From contig QCMQ01000001.1 of the NCBI GenBank assembly GCA_003213615.1, forward strand, positions 62,001 through 126,000: a stretch of DNA of 64,000 nucleotides, in the 5' to 3' direction. Positions within the stretch are counted from its first letter, which is position 1. Each line of letters begins with the position of its first letter. A program made the translations under genes and the position numbers. Positions 62,467 through 64,000 of this stretch are shown here, piece by piece. Origin of the DNA: Pelagibacteraceae bacterium AG-422-D23. GTDB lineage: Bacteria > Pseudomonadota > Alphaproteobacteria > Pelagibacterales > Pelagibacteraceae. The notes beneath the pieces are model-generated. The model ran no database searches and was not told the origin of the DNA. It saw only the letters and a list, made by a program, of their open reading frames with translations.

Positions 62467-64000
62467 TTAGTGTGATTTACCAAGAATTGTTTTACCACTC
62501 GGTACACGTACGTCATCAACCATTTTTTGAGTTGCTTTATCTGGTTCTGCAGTCATTAAACTAACTACTACCATTAAAACAAAACTAACAGCTGATCCGA
62601 AGATACCAAATGTTAATTGTGTAATTCCTAGGAATCCACTTCCACCAGTTCGCACCCAAACTAAGTACCAAGTACCAGCAGCTAGACCTCCTAGCATACC
62701 AGCAATTGCACCTTGTCTATTAGCTCTCTTCCACCATACACCAAGTACAAGTGGGAAGAATAATCCAGACATTGCAAAGTCAAATGCCCAGATAACCGAA
62801 CCTAAGATTCCTTGAATCTCCATTGCTGCAATAGTTGCTCCAGCAAAACCAATTACTACAAGTAATACCCTTGCAACAAGTAGTCTCTTTGCAGTTTCCG
62901 CTTTTGGATCAATGATTTTATAATAAACATCATGTGATATAGCGTTTGCAATCGCTAGAATCAAACCATCGGCAGTTGACATGGCAGCTGCCATACCTCC
63001 TGCAGCAACTAGACCTGAAATTACATAAGGTAATCCAGCTATCTCTGGAGTTGCTAATACAACGGCTTTACCACCCATGAAGAACTCATTTAATTCTAGA
63101 GTTCCATTTCCGTTAAAGTCGCTGACAAACATTAAGTTTGCTTGGTTCCAGTTTTGATACCAATCTATAGCTTGAACTTCTGCAATTGATTTACCGATAA
63201 TACCAGTTGGTAAATTCGGATCGATCAACGACAACTTAGACAGTGTAGCTAACATTGGAGCAGAAGAATAAAGTAGGAAGATAAAGAATAATGACCAACC
63301 TACTGATTTTCTAGCTGCTTTTACACTTGGAGTAGTAAAGTATCTCATCATCACGTGTGGTAATGAAGCTGTTCCCATCATCATCGCTAATGCTAATGAA
63401 ATAAATGCCCAAGGTGTAGCGTTAACTGCAGAGTGAGCTTTAGTTATTCCTGCTAAGCCTTTAGGTACAGTTTTTAGATCAGCAGCTGCGTTTTTAACAA
63501 AACCAAACTGTTGCTCTAATTCACCAATTCTAGCTACCTCGTCAGCTAACATAAAGTGAGGAAAGAAACCCGCACCCATTTTGTTACTGATCCAGAATAC
63601 TGGAAGTAGGTAAGCTATAATTAGTACAATGTATTGTGCAACCTGTGTCCAAGTTACCCCTCTCATACCACCTAACATTGAACATAATAAAATACTTATT
63701 AGTCCAATATAAACCGCGTATTGGAATGGGATATCAAGTGCAACAGATGCAATTGTACCTGTAGCGTTAATTTGTGCAGTCACATAAGTAAATGAAGCAA
63801 CAGTTAAAACTACAACTGCGCTAAATCTAGCTAAATTACCACCGTATCTAGTACCTATAAAATCTGGAACTGTATAACAGCCAAATTTTCTTAAGTATGG
63901 TGCTAATAAAGATGCAACAAGCACGTAACCACCAGTCCAACCTACAAGTAGAGCCATATAACCGTAACCTTTAAAGTAAATACCACCCGCCATTGCAACG
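62467..64000 (-). CDS. Sodium:solute symporter, 5' end outside window
   Basis: At least 510 residues of an SSS-family secondary transporter, with the reading frame continuing past the right edge. About 12 hydrophobic helices remain. YTVPDFIGTRYGG, GGMRGVTWTQVAQYIVL and SGLVAAGGMAAAMSTADGLILAIANAISHD are typical of the acetate/monocarboxylate (ActP-like, VC_2705-type) branch. A hydrophilic insert between helices contains DFNGNGTLELNEF, an EF-hand-like loop. Codon and base composition is less AT-biased than the neighbours, pointing to high expression. Substrate not determined; a short organic acid is likely. Confidence 0.88.
   Translation of the reverse strand, partial: VAMAGGIYFKGYGYMALLVGWTGGYVLVASLLAPYLRKFGCYTVPDFIGTRYGGNLARFSAVVVLTVASFTYVTAQINATGTIASVALDIPFQYAVYIGLISILLCSMLGGMRGVTWTQVAQYIVLIIAYLLPVFWISNKMGAGFFPHFMLADEVARIGELEQQFGFVKNAAADLKTVPKGLAGITKAHSAVNATPWAFISLALAMMMGTASLPHVMMRYFTTPSVKAARKSVGWSLFFIFLLYSSAPMLATLSKLSLIDPNLPTGIIGKSIAEVQAIDWYQNWNQANLMFVSDFNGNGTLELNEFFMGGKAVVLATPEIAGLPYVISGLVAAGGMAAAMSTADGLILAIANAISHDVYYKIIDPKAETAKRLLVARVLLVVIGFAGATIAAMEIQGILGSVIWAFDFAMSGLFFPLVLGVWWKRANRQGAIAGMLGGLAAGTWYLVWVRTGGSGFLGITQLTFGIFGSAVSFVLMVVVSLMTAEPDKATQKMVDDVRVPSGKTILGKSH

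Noticed and set aside
1-64000. CRISPR arrays, insertion sequences, rRNA genes, prophage genes
   Set aside because: No regularly spaced repeats, transposase motifs, rRNA sequence or phage structural genes were seen on either strand.

Overview
The window is a 64 kb stretch of a very AT-rich, tightly packed alphaproteobacterial chromosome, most likely from the SAR11 clade (Pelagibacterales). The evidence for this is: very low GC; spacers of a few bases or overlapping genes almost throughout; alphaproteobacterial gene orders (mnmE-mnmG-rsmG-parA-parB-holA-lptE-leuS, hemE next to the PPDK-regulator gene, ftsK-lolA, heparinase-purH); an alphaproteobacterial-type Fur/Mur; and a complete set of biosynthetic genes (histidine, heme, lysine, purine) that argues against an obligate intracellular relative such as Rickettsia. 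The species assignment is inference, because no database search was possible.

Layout. 0-7.9 kb (mostly minus): phoH (partial), miaB, fur, a short tsaB, a divergent polysaccharide deacetylase, a Bax-like glucosaminidase, nfuA, trpS and murJ. 7.9-13.4 kb: maeB, a BON lipoprotein, rsmI, an LpoA-like protein and rdgB. 13.4-19.7 kb (plus): grpE, dnaK and dnaJ with a clear RpoH-type promoter before dnaK, then dapB, nth and a PfkB-family kinase. 19.7-23 kb: a 39-codon ArfA-like ribosome rescue gene, an OmpR-like DNA-binding protein, an L,D-transpeptidase-like protein, the PLP homeostasis protein, a ThiE/TenI-like protein and an abundant-type porin flanked by a strong terminator. 23-30 kb: a DUF3576-type lipoprotein, leuS, lptE and holA converging on parB, parA and rsmG, with a perfect parS site inside rsmG. 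30-37.2 kb (all minus): mnmG, mnmE, rho, hemJ, hemH, hemE.

The 268 bp spacer at 37.2-37.5 kb lies between hemE and the PPDK-regulator gene, the position of the Caulobacter and Rickettsia origins. It carries DnaA-box-like sequences and is the best candidate for the replication origin. Genes left of it run on the minus strand for about 10 kb and genes to the right are mostly on the plus strand, as expected for replication-co-oriented genes flanking an origin. 37.5-43.7 kb: PPDK regulator, maf, aroE, coaE, dnaQ, secB, fxsA, a Tim44-like protein, an Smr protein and a sulfotransferase. 43.7-49.5 kb: hslUV, then the hisB-H-A-F-E cluster with a HIT protein and a GNAT acetyltransferase. 49.5-53.9 kb: lolA, ftsK, a UbiH-like hydroxylase and a LON-N-domain protein.

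54-57.9 kb is the only clearly accessory-looking part: a TPR-sulfotransferase fusion, a TPR protein with a cysteine-bearing C-terminal domain that I cannot name, tRNA-Gly(GCC) and an FkbM-type methyltransferase starting 10 bases after the tRNA. 57.9-64 kb: a pterin dehydratase, purH, a heparinase-family protein, rpe, a YggT-like protein, an intrinsic terminator and a sodium:solute symporter truncated by the window edge.

The main themes are replication and segregation (oriC, parABS, ftsK, holA, dnaQ), protein quality control (dnaKJ/grpE, hslUV, arfA), envelope building (murJ, lptE, lolA, LpoA-like, Bax-like, L,D-transpeptidase-like, deacetylase) and extreme compaction: twelve convergent gene pairs meet within 5 bases or overlap, yet only two convincing intrinsic terminators are visible in the whole window.
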